Positions 17,306 through 25,326 of a stretch of 42,087 nucleotides of DNA are shown here, one piece after another. The stretch comes from Pseudomonas sp. NFACC02. Lineage in GTDB: Bacteria; Pseudomonadota; Gammaproteobacteria; Pseudomonadales; Pseudomonadaceae. Position 1 is the stretch's first letter; each line of letters starts with the position of its first letter. The notes below the pieces were generated by a model. It worked only from the letters and a program-made list of their open reading frames with translations. It made no database searches and was not told the DNA's origin. The stretch spans positions 1-42,087 of the forward strand of contig NZ_FOEO01000047.1 in the NCBI RefSeq assembly GCF_900110765.1, in the 5' to 3' direction. Both the position numbers and the translations under genes were made by a program.

Positions 17306-17308
17306 CGT

Positions 17309-17327
17309 GCGAAAGGTGGTCTTTCGC
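17309..17327. promoter_or_regulatory. Perfect dyad upstream of thiolase
   Basis: GCGAAAG-GTGGT-CTTTCGC, a 7-bp perfect dyad 72 bp before the thiolase ATG. A site of the same geometry, CGAAAGG-N4-CTTTC, lies upstream of the MFS transporter at 23165-23180. It is a candidate operator for a shared regulator. Confidence 0.45.
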
Positions 17328-17399
17328 GATCCAAAATTGCCGGGGTACCGAGTGACCGCCCATGCTCGTCGCATTGGTCACTATCGAGGTTTGACTGCA

Positions 17400-18596
17400 A
17401 TGAAAGACGCGCTGATCGTTTCCCCTCTACGCACGCCGATTGGCAAGTTCGGTGGTAGCCTGTCTCCGCTCACCGCCGATCAGTTGGCGGCGTACATGAT
17501 CCAGCGGTTGCTGGCGCGGGTCCCCGTGCCGCCGCAGACACTGGATGAGGTGATCGTCGCGCAGTCCTATTCCTCCAGCGAAGCTCCCTGCATGGGACGA
17601 TACGCGGCGCTGGCCGCCGGGTTGCCGATCGAAGTGCCGGGCTACACGCTCGACCGGCGTTGCGGCTCCGGCCTGCAGGCGGTCATTGACGCTTCCCAGC
17701 AGATCAAGACCGGTCATGCCGATGCCGTGCTGGTCGTAGGTGTCGAAAGCATGAGTAACATCGAGTACTACAGCACTGACATGCGCTGGGGCGCACGGGC
17801 AGGCAGTGTGCGCTTTCATGATCGACTGGAGCGTGGCCGCGAGCGCTCCCAGCCCGTGGAACGTTTCGGGCACATTTCAGGTATGCCGGAAACCGCGGAC
17901 AACCTGGCCAGTGACTATGGCATCACCCGGGAAGAGGCTGACAACTTTGCCGTGCGCAGTCATTTGAACGCCGCTGCCGCCTGGCGCGAAGGTCGTTTTG
18001 CCGATGAGGTAATCGCCCTCGATGTGCCGGGCAAGCGCAACAGTGTCACCCGAGTGGAAATGGATGAAGGTATTCGTGAAGATGCCAGCCTGGAAAGCAT
18101 GAGCAAATTGCGATTGCTGCGTCCGGAAGGCGTTTGCACCGCCGGCAACTCCAGCCAGCAAAACGATGCAGCGTCGGTCTGCCTGGTGGTCTCGCCGGAA
18201 TACGCGGGCCGTCATGGACTGACGCCCATGGCACGCCTGGTGGACTGGGCCGCTTCGGGGTGCGATCCCTCGCGCATGGGAATCGGTCCAGTGCCTGCGA
18301 CCGCCAAGCTGCTGGCTCGCACAGGACTGACACTGGATGATATGGACTTGATCGAGGTCAATGAAGCCTTTGCGGCACAGGCGCTGGCTGTGCTCAAAGC
18401 GTGGGGCCTCAAAGATTTCGCCCGGGTCAACGTCAATGGTTCAGGCATCTCCCTCGGTCACCCCATCGGTGCTACAGGCGTGCGCATCATGACGACGTTG
18501 CTGCATGAGTTACGGCGTCGGGAAGGCCGTTATGGGCTGGAAACCATGTGCATCGGGGGAGGGCAGGGGTTGGCGGCCCTGTTCGAGCGGGTCTGA
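17400..18596 (+). CDS. Acetyl-CoA C-acyltransferase (thiolase), 398 aa
   Basis: A cytoplasmic thiolase that cleaves a 3-oxoacyl-CoA with CoA to acetyl-CoA and a shortened acyl-CoA. The nucleophile is Cys88 (DRRCGSGLQA), with NEAFAAQAL at residues 321-329, His354 in GHPIGATG, and the second catalytic Cys384 in CIGGGQG. The loop normally GNASG-like reads GNSSQQNDAA. The start at 17400 follows GAGG; upstream codons in frame lack thiolase similarity. Residues around the nucleophile differ from the classic PcaF form, so it may serve the neighbouring acyl-CoA dehydrogenase pathway, or 3-oxoadipyl-CoA, since a PcaIJ-type transferase lies 2.3 kb downstream. It diverges from the dehydrogenase operon and is followed by an MBL-fold hydrolase. 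Confidence 0.9.
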   Translation: MKDALIVSPLRTPIGKFGGSLSPLTADQLAAYMIQRLLARVPVPPQTLDEVIVAQSYSSSEAPCMGRYAALAAGLPIEVPGYTLDRRCGSGLQAVIDASQQIKTGHADAVLVVGVESMSNIEYYSTDMRWGARAGSVRFHDRLERGRERSQPVERFGHISGMPETADNLASDYGITREEADNFAVRSHLNAAAAWREGRFADEVIALDVPGKRNSVTRVEMDEGIREDASLESMSKLRLLRPEGVCTAGNSSQQNDAASVCLVVSPEYAGRHGLTPMARLVDWAASGCDPSRMGIGPVPATAKLLARTGLTLDDMDLIEVNEAFAAQALAVLKAWGLKDFARVNVNGSGISLGHPIGATGVRIMTTLLHELRRREGRYGLETMCIGGGQGLAALFERV

Positions 18597-18739
18597 TCCG
18601 CTCCCGGGTGCCGACATGTTAAGGGACGCCTAAGGGGCTCTTAGCGATAAACCAAAGGCGTCGGCCGTGTCTGGCGCAGATAATCCAGAGAAGTCGGCGA
18701 TTCGCCGCACTCTGACAAGAACTGATGAGGTGTAAAGCG

Positions 18740-19633
18740 ATGATGCAGTCCCGCATGATCGGCGACATTAAGGTAACCCGCATTCTCGAGTACGCAGGTC
18801 CGACGCACGATCCGGCTTTTCTATTCCCGAAAATGGAGGAGGGTGTGTTGCAGGAGAACCGTGACCTGATGGCGCCGAACCATTGGATCGAGCACATGAA
18901 CAAGCTGCTGGTGACCATTCAGTTCTGGGTGGTACACGCCGGTAGCAACATCATCGTCATCGACACCGGCGTCGGCAACCTGAAGCCGCGTCCGGGCATC
19001 GCACGCATGAACATGCTGAACACGCTGGTGCGAGAGTGGATGATTGCAGCTGGCGCCCCTCCTGAAAAAGTGACCCATGTGGTCGTTACCCATTTGCATT
19101 CGGACCATGTCGGCTGGAACACCACCTGGCAGGACGGGCGCTGGGTGCCCACATTTCAAAACGCGACCTATCACTTTCCCAAGGATGACTTCGACTTTTG
19201 CCACCAAGGCAAGAACAAGGAAGCGGGGGTCATCGACGTTTTCGGCGAATCGTTCTTCGACAGCGTCATGCCGATCGTCAACGAAGGGTTGGCAAAAATG
19301 ATGGTGCCGGGCGAGGAGATCGCCGATTGCCTGCAAGTCGAAGCGGCCCCTGGCCACAGCCCTGGCCAGGTCGCATTCCGTGTGCGTTCGCAGAAGGAGG
19401 AAGGCGTTTTCTGCGGCGACATCCTGCACAGCCCGATTCAGATCGTGCGCCCGGACATCAACTCTGGCTACTGCATCTGGGAAGACGTTGCACGCAACAC
19501 GCGTCTTGAGTTTCTCAATCGTGCCGCCGACAGTGAGGCGTTGATCATGCCCGTACACTTCGGCGAACCGCACTGTGGATTCATCCGTCGCCAAGGGGAG
19601 GGATTCGCGTTCGAGCCTTCACACTGGCGCTAA
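18740..19633 (+). CDS. Metallo-beta-lactamase-fold hydrolase (297 aa)
   Basis: A binuclear-metal hydrolase of the MBL superfamily. The metal-site motif THLHSDH is at residues 117-123 (His118, His120, Asp122, His123), with further ligands His206 (PGHSPGQ), Asp227 (CGDILH) and His273 (PVHFGEPH). All expected ligands are present, so it should be active. The overall type resembles lactonase- or esterase-like members rather than true beta-lactamases, and no signal peptide is seen. The start at 18740 follows GAGGTG; the ATG five codons earlier would sit on that site. It lies 143 bp after the thiolase gene. The cluster lacks the enol-lactone hydrolase PcaD, so a lactonase role in the same pathway is an attractive but untested idea. 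Confidence 0.85.
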   Translation: MMQSRMIGDIKVTRILEYAGPTHDPAFLFPKMEEGVLQENRDLMAPNHWIEHMNKLLVTIQFWVVHAGSNIIVIDTGVGNLKPRPGIARMNMLNTLVREWMIAAGAPPEKVTHVVVTHLHSDHVGWNTTWQDGRWVPTFQNATYHFPKDDFDFCHQGKNKEAGVIDVFGESFFDSVMPIVNEGLAKMMVPGEEIADCLQVEAAPGHSPGQVAFRVRSQKEEGVFCGDILHSPIQIVRPDINSGYCIWEDVARNTRLEFLNRAADSEALIMPVHFGEPHCGFIRRQGEGFAFEPSHWR

Positions 19634-19642
19634 GTCGAATGG

Positions 19643-19674
19643 CCCGACGGCGATTGCCAAGCGTTGCCGTCGGG
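19643..19674 (+). terminator. GC-rich hairpin after MBL hydrolase gene
   Basis: CCCGACGGC (19643-19651) pairs perfectly with GCCGTCGGG (19666-19674), starting 10 bp past the stop codon. No T-tract follows. Probably a transcript end or 3' stabiliser. Confidence 0.5.
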
Positions 19675-19769
19675 GCCATCGAGCAATCGAGCAATCGGGA
19701 AACGACGGCGGTCCTAGTCATGCGCAGAGGCTGCGGGTACAGTTCGTTTTCATCGTCAAGAATGTCCTC

Positions 19770-20675
19770 ATGATGGCAATGCATTTCGATATCACTGATT
19801 TCCGCCTGTTCATCAATATCGCGGAGACCAGCAGTCTGACGCGCGGTGCCGAGCGTTCCTTCCTCTCCGTACCTGCTGCCAGCAACCGCGTCAAAAACCT
19901 CGAAGAAAACCTCGGGATGCGCTTGCTCGAACGTTCGCCCCAAGGCGTGACTCTGACCAATGCCGGAAAGACCTACCTCCAGCATGCGAGAGTCATTCTG
20001 TCGCAACTGACGATGCTGACCGGCGATCTTCAGCAGTACACCGACGGGCTCAAAGGTCAGTTGCGGCTGCAAGCCAACACCACAGCCGTAACCGAATACT
20101 TGCCCTCCGTGCTGGGCGATTACCTGATCAGCCATCCTGACGTGCATATCGACATGCGGGAGCGGCTCAGCGACGACATCGTTCGGGCGGTGCGCGATGG
20201 CAGCACCGATCTGGGCATCGTCTCCGGCAGCGTGGTGACCGACGGCTTGCAAAGTGTACCGATCGTCTCCAGTCGCCTGATGATCATCGCACCTGTAGGC
20301 CACCCCATCCTTGCGCAAGGCGAAGTCTTCTTCAAGGATGCGCTGAGTTTCGCATTCGTCTCTTTGCTGGAAGGCAGTGCGATCAATGTCTTCCTGAGCC
20401 GCGCAGCAGCAGCACTGCATTTGCCATGGACTATTCGCGTACAGGTAGCCAGTTCAGACGCCATCTTCCGGATGGTGGAGGCGGGCGCTGGCATCGCGAT
20501 CGTGCCCCAGGCCAGTTACGATCGGCTGAAGGATCGACAAGCGATCGGCGCCTGCCAATTGCTCGATCCTTGGGCCGTGCGAACGTTCCAGTTGTGCGCC
20601 CAGGATTTCGACGGCCTTTCGACGTTCGCCCGCGAGTTCGCCGACTGCCTGATCGAGCGCTATCGGATCGTCTGA
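19770..20675 (+). CDS. LysR-family transcriptional regulator (301 aa)
   Basis: A LysR regulator with N-terminal HTH (about residues 5-64; SLTRGAERSFLSVPAASNRVKNLEE, then VTLTNAGKTYL) and an effector domain from about residue 92. It differs from CatR, NahR and the other LysR proteins in this window. Several ATGs are clustered at the start (19770, 19773, 19779); the earliest is reported, and a shorter protein beginning MHFDITDF is equally likely. It is on the same strand as, and 215 bp before, the PcaI-like gene, an arrangement less common for LysR proteins, which are usually divergent. Its targets may be the CoA-transferase operon or the thiolase/MBL genes. The effector is unknown. Confidence 0.88.
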   Translation: MMAMHFDITDFRLFINIAETSSLTRGAERSFLSVPAASNRVKNLEENLGMRLLERSPQGVTLTNAGKTYLQHARVILSQLTMLTGDLQQYTDGLKGQLRLQANTTAVTEYLPSVLGDYLISHPDVHIDMRERLSDDIVRAVRDGSTDLGIVSGSVVTDGLQSVPIVSSRLMIIAPVGHPILAQGEVFFKDALSFAFVSLLEGSAINVFLSRAAAALHLPWTIRVQVASSDAIFRMVEAGAGIAIVPQASYDRLKDRQAIGACQLLDPWAVRTFQLCAQDFDGLSTFAREFADCLIERYRIV

Positions 20676-20770
20676 CCCACCCGTACCTGCGTTATTTTCC
20701 CGCCCTCAAGGGTGCTTCGTGCTGCCCGAACACTCGCTCGCGCCTTCTTTAATCGAGGGTTAATCCGCTC

Positions 20771-20785
20771 TTTCGAAGTGCGAAA
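20771..20785. promoter_or_regulatory. Dyad upstream of pcaI-like gene
   Basis: TTTCG-AAGTG-CGAAA, 105 bp before the PcaI-like start, in a 215-bp gap after the LysR gene. It contains GTGCGAAA, also found at 17307-17314 before the thiolase. A candidate regulator site; the arms are only 5 bp. Confidence 0.3.
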
Positions 20786-20890
20786 TTGTACCCCCCGGAC
20801 GGCGGTGGCACTCTCAATCGCAAGCAGCCCGCGTGTTGCGCGGCAACCAGTCGTGTGTCTGGTCACAAGAACGAGAAAGGATGTGTAGCG

Positions 20891-21580
20891 ATGATCAATA
20901 AGTTGCTGTCGAGCGCTGCCGAGGCGCTGGCGGACATTCCTGATGGAGCCGTCGTGGCCGTGGGCGGTTTCGGCGGGGCTGGCATGCCCGATGACTTGAT
21001 CCAGGCATTGATCGCCCATGGGGCTCGTGACCTTACGCTAGTCAGCAACAACGCAGGGCAGGGCGACACGGGGCTCGCTGCGTTGCTCAAGTCGGGCCAA
21101 GTGCGCAAGATCCAATGCTCATACCCGCGCATGGTGGGGTCGCATGTGTTCGAAGAGCTGTATCGCGCCGGCCAGATCGAACTGGAAATCGTGCCACAGG
21201 GAAATCTCGCAGAACGCCTGCGTGCCGCCGGTTGCGGCATCGGTGGGTTCTACACGCCTACGGGCTACGGCACGTTGCTGGCGGAGGGTAAGGAAACGCG
21301 GCTGATTGACGGGCGTCACTACGTCTTCGAATCGCCGATTCACGTCGACTATGCCTTGATCAACGCCGAAGCGGGGGACCGCTGGGGCAATCTCGTCTAC
21401 CGCAAAACGGCACGCAACTTCAGCCCAGTCATGGCCATGGCGGCGCGTAACACGATCGCCTCCGTAGGCCGGGTCGTGGAGCTGGGTGAGCTTGATCCTG
21501 AGCATGTCGTCACGCCGGGCATTTTCGTCAAACACATCGTCCAGCGCCCTGCGGTGGCGGTGGCCCAGCAGGTGGGGTGA
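20891..21580 (+). CDS. pcaI: 3-oxoacid (3-oxoadipate) CoA-transferase subunit A
   Basis: The alpha subunit of a family I CoA transferase (229 aa). It opens MINKLLSSAAEALADI, with the GGFGGAGMP loop (residues 20-28), LTLVSNNAG, the VPQGNLAERLRA segment, FYTPTGYGTLLAEGKE, and DRWGNLVYRKTARNF near residue 165. It closely resembles PcaI/CatI of pseudomonads, which with PcaJ moves CoA from succinyl-CoA to 3-oxoadipate. The ATG at 20891 gives the usual subunit length. The B subunit follows 3 bp after its stop. In this window it would supply 3-oxoadipyl-CoA to the thiolase at the end of the catechol ortho-cleavage pathway; another 3-oxoacid substrate is possible. Confidence 0.82.
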   Translation: MINKLLSSAAEALADIPDGAVVAVGGFGGAGMPDDLIQALIAHGARDLTLVSNNAGQGDTGLAALLKSGQVRKIQCSYPRMVGSHVFEELYRAGQIELEIVPQGNLAERLRAAGCGIGGFYTPTGYGTLLAEGKETRLIDGRHYVFESPIHVDYALINAEAGDRWGNLVYRKTARNFSPVMAMAARNTIASVGRVVELGELDPEHVVTPGIFVKHIVQRPAVAVAQQVG

Positions 21581-21583
21581 GCC

Positions 21584-22249
21584 ATGGACAAAGAAACTCG
21601 CAACGCGATGGCCGCCCGAGTGGCGCGCGATATCCCGGAAGGGGCATACGTCAACCTCGGTATAGGCCTGCCTACGCTGGTAGCCAATCATCTGCCAGAG
21701 GACAAGGACATTTTTCTGCACAGCGAAAACGGCGTGCTGGGTCGCTGGGTCGCAGCGCCTGCGGGCGAAGAAGACTGGGACATGATCAACGCTGGCAAGG
21801 AACCCATCAAACCCGCACCGGGTGTGGTGTTCTTTCACCATGCCGATTCATTCGGAATGATGCGCGGTGGGCATCTGGATATTTGCGTGCTTGGGGCATT
21901 TCAGGTGGCCGCCAACGGTGATCTTGCCAACTGGCACACCGGCGCGCCGGATGCGATTCCGGCCGTGGGCGGGGCGATGGATCTGGCGATTGGAGCCAAG
22001 CGCATTTACGTGATGATGGATCACTTGAGCAAGGACGGGCAGAGCAAGTTTCTGTCGGCGTGTACCTATCCGCTCACCGGGTTGGGCTGTGTCAGTCGGG
22101 TCTACACGGATCTGGCGACGCTGGAATTGACCGAGGACGGCGTGAAGGTTCTGGAGCTGGTGGGTGACATCACCGCCGAGCGTTTGCAGCAACTGACGCC
22201 TGTGCCGCTGGATTTCAGCGCCCTTGTCCTGCCTTCGACCGCTGCCTGA
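21584..22249 (+). CDS. pcaJ: 3-oxoacid (3-oxoadipate) CoA-transferase subunit B
   Basis: The beta subunit (221 aa), carrying the catalytic glutamate Glu48 in the motif SENGVLG, which forms the glutamyl-CoA thioester. Other family segments are EGAYVNLGIGLPT (residues 19-31), MMRGGHLDICVLGAFQV, GDLANWHTG, IPAVGGAMDLA and CTYPLTG. The high similarity to PcaJ in these blocks, including FFHHADSF, supports 3-oxoadipate as substrate. The start ATG at 21584 is 3 bp after the A-subunit stop, with the ribosome-binding site (GGTGGGG region) inside the A gene. The TesB-like gene follows almost immediately, so the operon is pcaI-pcaJ-thioesterase. Confidence 0.85.
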   Translation: MDKETRNAMAARVARDIPEGAYVNLGIGLPTLVANHLPEDKDIFLHSENGVLGRWVAAPAGEEDWDMINAGKEPIKPAPGVVFFHHADSFGMMRGGHLDICVLGAFQVAANGDLANWHTGAPDAIPAVGGAMDLAIGAKRIYVMMDHLSKDGQSKFLSACTYPLTGLGCVSRVYTDLATLELTEDGVKVLELVGDITAERLQQLTPVPLDFSALVLPSTAA

Positions 22250-22262
22250 CGGAGCGCTGCCT

Positions 22263-23147
22263 GTGGCGTTGTACGGTGCGCGACCCTATTGGGATCAGCG
22301 CGAGCTGACCGAGCTGTTGGCTTTGGAAGTGGACGGCCCCGGCCGCTTTCGCAGCCATGTCTGCGACGTTGACGTCCATGGCTGCGTCTATGGCGGACAA
22401 CTGCTAGGGCAAACAGTGTGGGCGGCGGCGCAAGGCGTTCGCGGCCAGACGCCGCGCGTGCTGCAAATGTCCCTGCTACACGATGCGCGTCTTCGGGAGG
22501 CCATTGAATACAGTGTGGAAAGCCTGCAGGACACTGAACGTTTTTCCCATCGACATGTTTACGGTGTCCAAGGCACCGGCCTGATTTTCAGCGCCAGTGT
22601 GGCCTTCCAGCAGATCGAGGTCGGCCTTGATCAGTCATTTCCGCTGGATCTGAACATGCCTGCCCCGGACTGCCTTCCGGGCATGGATCAATGGCTCAGC
22701 GGTGATCCACAGCGCTGTCGGCCGTTCCAGCTTCGCGTAACCGAACACCCGGTGCTTGATGTCCGGCCAGTGCCAGTCAAGAACCTTCGGCGTCGGCGCT
22801 CGGCAAACAGTGATGTCGGCTATTGGGTACGGCTCATTGAGCCGCTTCCTTATGACCCTTTGCTGCATCATGCGGCATTGGCATACCTCTCTGACTGTTG
22901 GCTGGCGCCACAGCGTGCTTCGCCGCTTGGGGGCGCGAACTCCTGGCAGCAGGGCGCTGCCGGCAAACTCAATCACAGCCTCTGGTTTCACAGCACTGAA
23001 ATCAATGCCAACGAGTGGTTGTTGTTTCTCGGCGATCCCGTACGCAGTCGGACTGGAAGAGACCTTGCGACGACGCGTATCTACCAACGCAGCGGAAAGC
23101 TGGTGGCGTCCATGGCGCAGGAAATATTGACGACCGTTCGCTCTTGA
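22263..23147 (+). CDS. TesB-like acyl-CoA thioesterase (294 aa, GTG start)
   Basis: A double-hotdog acyl-CoA thioesterase II. The N-terminal half contains VYGGQLLGQTVWAAAQ (near residue 42), FSHRHVYGVQ-type strands and FSASVAFQ. The C-terminal half has ALAYLSDCWL with the Asp at the family's catalytic position, then NHSLWFHS and RIYQRSGKLVASMAQE with the late Gln. This set matches the Asp/Thr-Ser/Gln logic of E. coli TesB. GTG at 22263 is chosen for its GGAG site 10 nt upstream; an in-frame TTG at 22224 would overlap the PcaJ gene. It probably releases CoA from dead-end or intermediate acyl-CoA esters. The gene lies 13 bp after pcaJ in the same operon. Confidence 0.85.
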   Translation: MALYGARPYWDQRELTELLALEVDGPGRFRSHVCDVDVHGCVYGGQLLGQTVWAAAQGVRGQTPRVLQMSLLHDARLREAIEYSVESLQDTERFSHRHVYGVQGTGLIFSASVAFQQIEVGLDQSFPLDLNMPAPDCLPGMDQWLSGDPQRCRPFQLRVTEHPVLDVRPVPVKNLRRRRSANSDVGYWVRLIEPLPYDPLLHHAALAYLSDCWLAPQRASPLGGANSWQQGAAGKLNHSLWFHSTEINANEWLLFLGDPVRSRTGRDLATTRIYQRSGKLVASMAQEILTTVRS

Positions 23148-23165
23148 AGCCGCGTTCAAGAAAAC

Positions 23166-23180
23166 GAAAGGGTCACTTTC
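23166..23180. promoter_or_regulatory. Dyad upstream of MFS transporter gene
   Basis: GAAAG-GGTCA-CTTTC, preceded by C, lies 131 bp before the transporter start. It shares CGAAAGG-N4-CTTTC with the dyad in front of the thiolase gene (17310-17325). Confidence 0.4.
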
Positions 23181-23311
23181 ATAACGGCAAATGGGCGGCG
23201 GCCCAAAACTGAAGCATGCTGCAGGTGCCGATGAAATGTTGAGCCCGTGGCGCCAGAGGACGCCCTGCGCCCGCTGCGTCCAGACGCTGACTAATAACAA
23301 GAAGGAAATGC

Positions 23312-24604
23312 ATGATGTTCGATTGGTACAGGACCGGTTCGCCGCGCGAACGCAAGACTTTCTGGGCATGCTTTTCCGGCTGGGCGCTGGATTCGTATGA
23401 CATGCAGATGTTCAGTTTCCTGCTGCCTACGATCATCGCACTTTGGGGGTTGACCAAGGCTGAGGCAGGTATGGTCGGGACCGCCGCCCTGCTGTCGGCT
23501 GCCGTAGGCGGTTGGATTGCCGGTATCCTCAGCGACCGTTATGGCCGGGTCCGCATCCTGATCTTCGCCATTATCTGGTTCACTTTCTTCGGCGTCGTAG
23601 CGGGCTTCGCGCAGAATTTTACCCAGTTGCTCATCGCCCGAACCCTCCAGGGCTTCGGATTCGGCGGCGAATGGGCCGTGGGCGCCGCGTTGATGGCGGA
23701 AGTCATCAACCCGAAAAACCGTGGCCGCGCGATGGGTTTCGTGCAATCCGGTTTTTCGCTGGGTTGGTCGGGCGCAGTGTTGATCATTACCGTTATTCTG
23801 GCCTCGTTCCCCCCTGAACTGGCGTGGCGTATCGCGTTTTGGTTTGGCGTGATCCCGGCGTTGGTGGTGCTGTATATCCGCCGCCACATTCAGGACTCGG
23901 ATGCGTTCGTGCAGGCGATCTCAAGCCCAGCGCCCAAAGCGTCGATATCGACGGTGTTCAAGCCGCAGTATGTCAAGCTGACGACCCTTTCGAGCATTCT
24001 AGTGATCGGCCTGCAGGCAGGCAGCTATGTCATTCTGGTCTGGATACCTTCGCTGCTTAAGGAGCGTGGTGTCGAGTCAGGTTCGCTGATTGCCACCATC
24101 CTGATCATGGCCGCGGGCTGCTTTGCAGGATTTGCCATGACAGCGTATCTAGCCGACAAACTGGGTCGCCGCCCGACTCTGATCCTGCTGTCGCTGCTGT
24201 CCTGGGTCGTCACCGTTACCTACATGCTCATTGCGCTCAATCCGCTGATCACTCACGTCATGGGTTTTCTTGTGGGATTTGCTGCCATTGGCATGTATGC
24301 CGCGCTCGGCCCGTTCCTGAGCGAGCTTTTTCCCACTCATGTGCGTACCACGTGCATGGGATTCTCCTACAACGTCGGTAAGTCGCTCGGTGCGACGGCC
24401 ATCACTGGCGTGGGGCTGCTGTCAGGCCAGGTCGGGCTGGCTCAGGCCATTGGCATTTTCTGTCTGGGCGCTTATGCCATTTCCGTGATTGCATTGCTGC
24501 TGCTGCCGGAAACGAAAGGCATCAGCATCGAGGAACTGGATGCCCACGTCCCGCACACATCGTTTACCGACACCCCATCTTCCAAAACCCCGAAGACGGC
24601 TTGA
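23312..24604 (+). CDS. MFS transporter, likely aromatic or organic acid:H+ symporter (430 aa)
   Basis: A 12-TM major facilitator. It has the paired Asp residues in TM1 (ALDSYDMQMFSF, Asp27 and Asp30) seen in proton-coupled organic-acid symporters, the loop 2-3 signature GILSDRYGRVR, FGFGGEWAVGAALMAEV in TM4, and a second loop signature ADKLGRRP between TM8 and TM9. Cytoplasmic tails are short. The TM1 motif is Leu-Asp-x-x-Asp rather than the Asp-Gly-x-Asp of PcaK/BenK, so it fits the wider metabolite:H+ or SHS-like group. Salicylate, another aromatic acid or a side-chain acid are all plausible cargos. Two ATGs (23312, 23315) follow AAGGAA. It is 33 bp upstream of the EthD gene and probably cotranscribed with it and catC. 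Confidence 0.88.
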   Translation: MMFDWYRTGSPRERKTFWACFSGWALDSYDMQMFSFLLPTIIALWGLTKAEAGMVGTAALLSAAVGGWIAGILSDRYGRVRILIFAIIWFTFFGVVAGFAQNFTQLLIARTLQGFGFGGEWAVGAALMAEVINPKNRGRAMGFVQSGFSLGWSGAVLIITVILASFPPELAWRIAFWFGVIPALVVLYIRRHIQDSDAFVQAISSPAPKASISTVFKPQYVKLTTLSSILVIGLQAGSYVILVWIPSLLKERGVESGSLIATILIMAAGCFAGFAMTAYLADKLGRRPTLILLSLLSWVVTVTYMLIALNPLITHVMGFLVGFAAIGMYAALGPFLSELFPTHVRTTCMGFSYNVGKSLGATAITGVGLLSGQVGLAQAIGIFCLGAYAISVIALLLLPETKGISIEELDAHVPHTSFTDTPSSKTPKTA

Positions 24605-24637
24605 TTGCCGCTCCTGCGGACAGCCATAGAGGCCCCT

Positions 24638-24961
24638 ATGATTCGTATCCTTTACCTGTTGGTTAAGCCAGAGAGCATGACTCACGAGCAATTCGAGAAG
24701 GAGTGCGCCGTTCATTTCCAGATGTCGGCCGGCATGCCGGGCCTGCACAAGTACGAAGTGCGTCTGGTCGACAAAAACCCGACCGACACTCATGTGCCTT
24801 ACCTGGACGTAGGTCGCATCGACGCGATCGGCGAGTGCTGGTTCGAGAGTGAGGCGGCGTATCAGGTCTACATGGACTCGGACATTCGCAAGGCCTGGTT
24901 CGAGCACGGCAAATACTTCATTGGAAAACTTAAACCGTTCGTGACCCGGGATGTGGTCTAG
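24638..24961 (+). CDS. EthD-domain protein (107 aa)
   Basis: A small EthD-family protein of the dimeric alpha-beta barrel (ferredoxin-like) fold. Marks are the opening MIRILYLLVKPESMTHEQFEK-type strand-helix, HFQMSAGMPGLHKYEV near residue 28 with the conserved central His-x-Tyr region, and the terminal FVTRDVV. EthD proteins assist degradation enzymes or act as small lyases/isomerases; the function is not fixed. The ATG at 24638 follows AGAGG. It precedes catC by 54 bp. CatC has the same fold, so this may be a recruited relative handling a substituted muconolactone-type intermediate. Confidence 0.78.
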   Translation: MIRILYLLVKPESMTHEQFEKECAVHFQMSAGMPGLHKYEVRLVDKNPTDTHVPYLDVGRIDAIGECWFESEAAYQVYMDSDIRKAWFEHGKYFIGKLKPFVTRDVV

Positions 24962-25015
24962 GCCTCGGCCCGAGAACGAACACAGCGTTTTAAAGACGAC
25001 ACTCAGGAGCACACC

Positions 25016-25294
25016 ATGCTTTATTGCGTAGAAATGACCGTAAACATTCCTCGGGACATCCCGGCCGACCAGGTCGAACAAATCAAGGTTGCCGAGAAAG
25101 CACGCGCTGTCGAGCTGCAGAAGGCAGGAAAATGGCCGCACCTGTGGCGCGTAGTGGGCAAGTATTCGAACGTCAGCATCCTTGACGTTGACAGCAATGA
25201 CGAGCTGCATGACGTGTTATCGAGCCTGCCGTTGTTTCCCTACATGACGATTCAGGTCACGCCACTGGCCAAGCACCCTTCGTCGATTTTCTGA
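25016..25294 (+). CDS. catC: Muconolactone delta-isomerase
   Basis: CatC (92 aa) converts (+)-muconolactone to 3-oxoadipate enol-lactone in the catechol branch of the beta-ketoadipate pathway. Recognised by MLYCVEMTVNIP at the N-terminus, EKARAVELQKAGKWPHLWRVVGKY-type middle, SLPLFPYMTIQVTPL and the C-terminal HPSSIF, all characteristic of the family. Length is close to the usual 96 aa. It is preceded by CAGGAG. In most pseudomonads catB, catC and catA form one operon; here catC is on the opposite strand from catB and catA and lies downstream of a transporter and EthD gene. A strong hairpin follows at 25302. Confidence 0.95.
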   Translation: MLYCVEMTVNIPRDIPADQVEQIKVAEKARAVELQKAGKWPHLWRVVGKYSNVSILDVDSNDELHDVLSSLPLFPYMTIQVTPLAKHPSSIF

Positions 25295-25301
25295 TGTGCA
25301 T

Positions 25302-25321
25302 GGCGGCCCCATTGGGCCGCC
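25302..25321 (+). terminator. Perfect GC-rich hairpin after catC
   Basis: GGCGGCCC-CATT-GGGCCGCC, an 8-bp stem 8 bp past the catC stop, followed by only TTA. It is probably the end of the transporter-EthD-catC transcript or an attenuator before the next gene. Confidence 0.6.
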
Positions 25322-25326
25322 TTACT

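Larger units (their letters stand above)
16985..17399. other. 415-bp divergent control region, no gene
   Basis: The region between the divergent acyl-CoA dehydrogenase and thiolase genes. It holds two inverted repeats in its right half (17254-17305 and 17309-17327), listed separately. I see no convincing coding frame or RNA gene in it; short frames here lack family features. Confidence 0.6.

Noticed and set aside
19581..20420. A 279-codon minus-strand frame over the LysR gene at 19770
   Set aside because: The plus-strand LysR has a clear HTH and effector domain; this frame has none.
20806..20822. Sigma-54-like TGGCAC element before the PcaI-like gene
   Set aside because: The GG-to-GC spacing is one base too long for a -24/-12 promoter.
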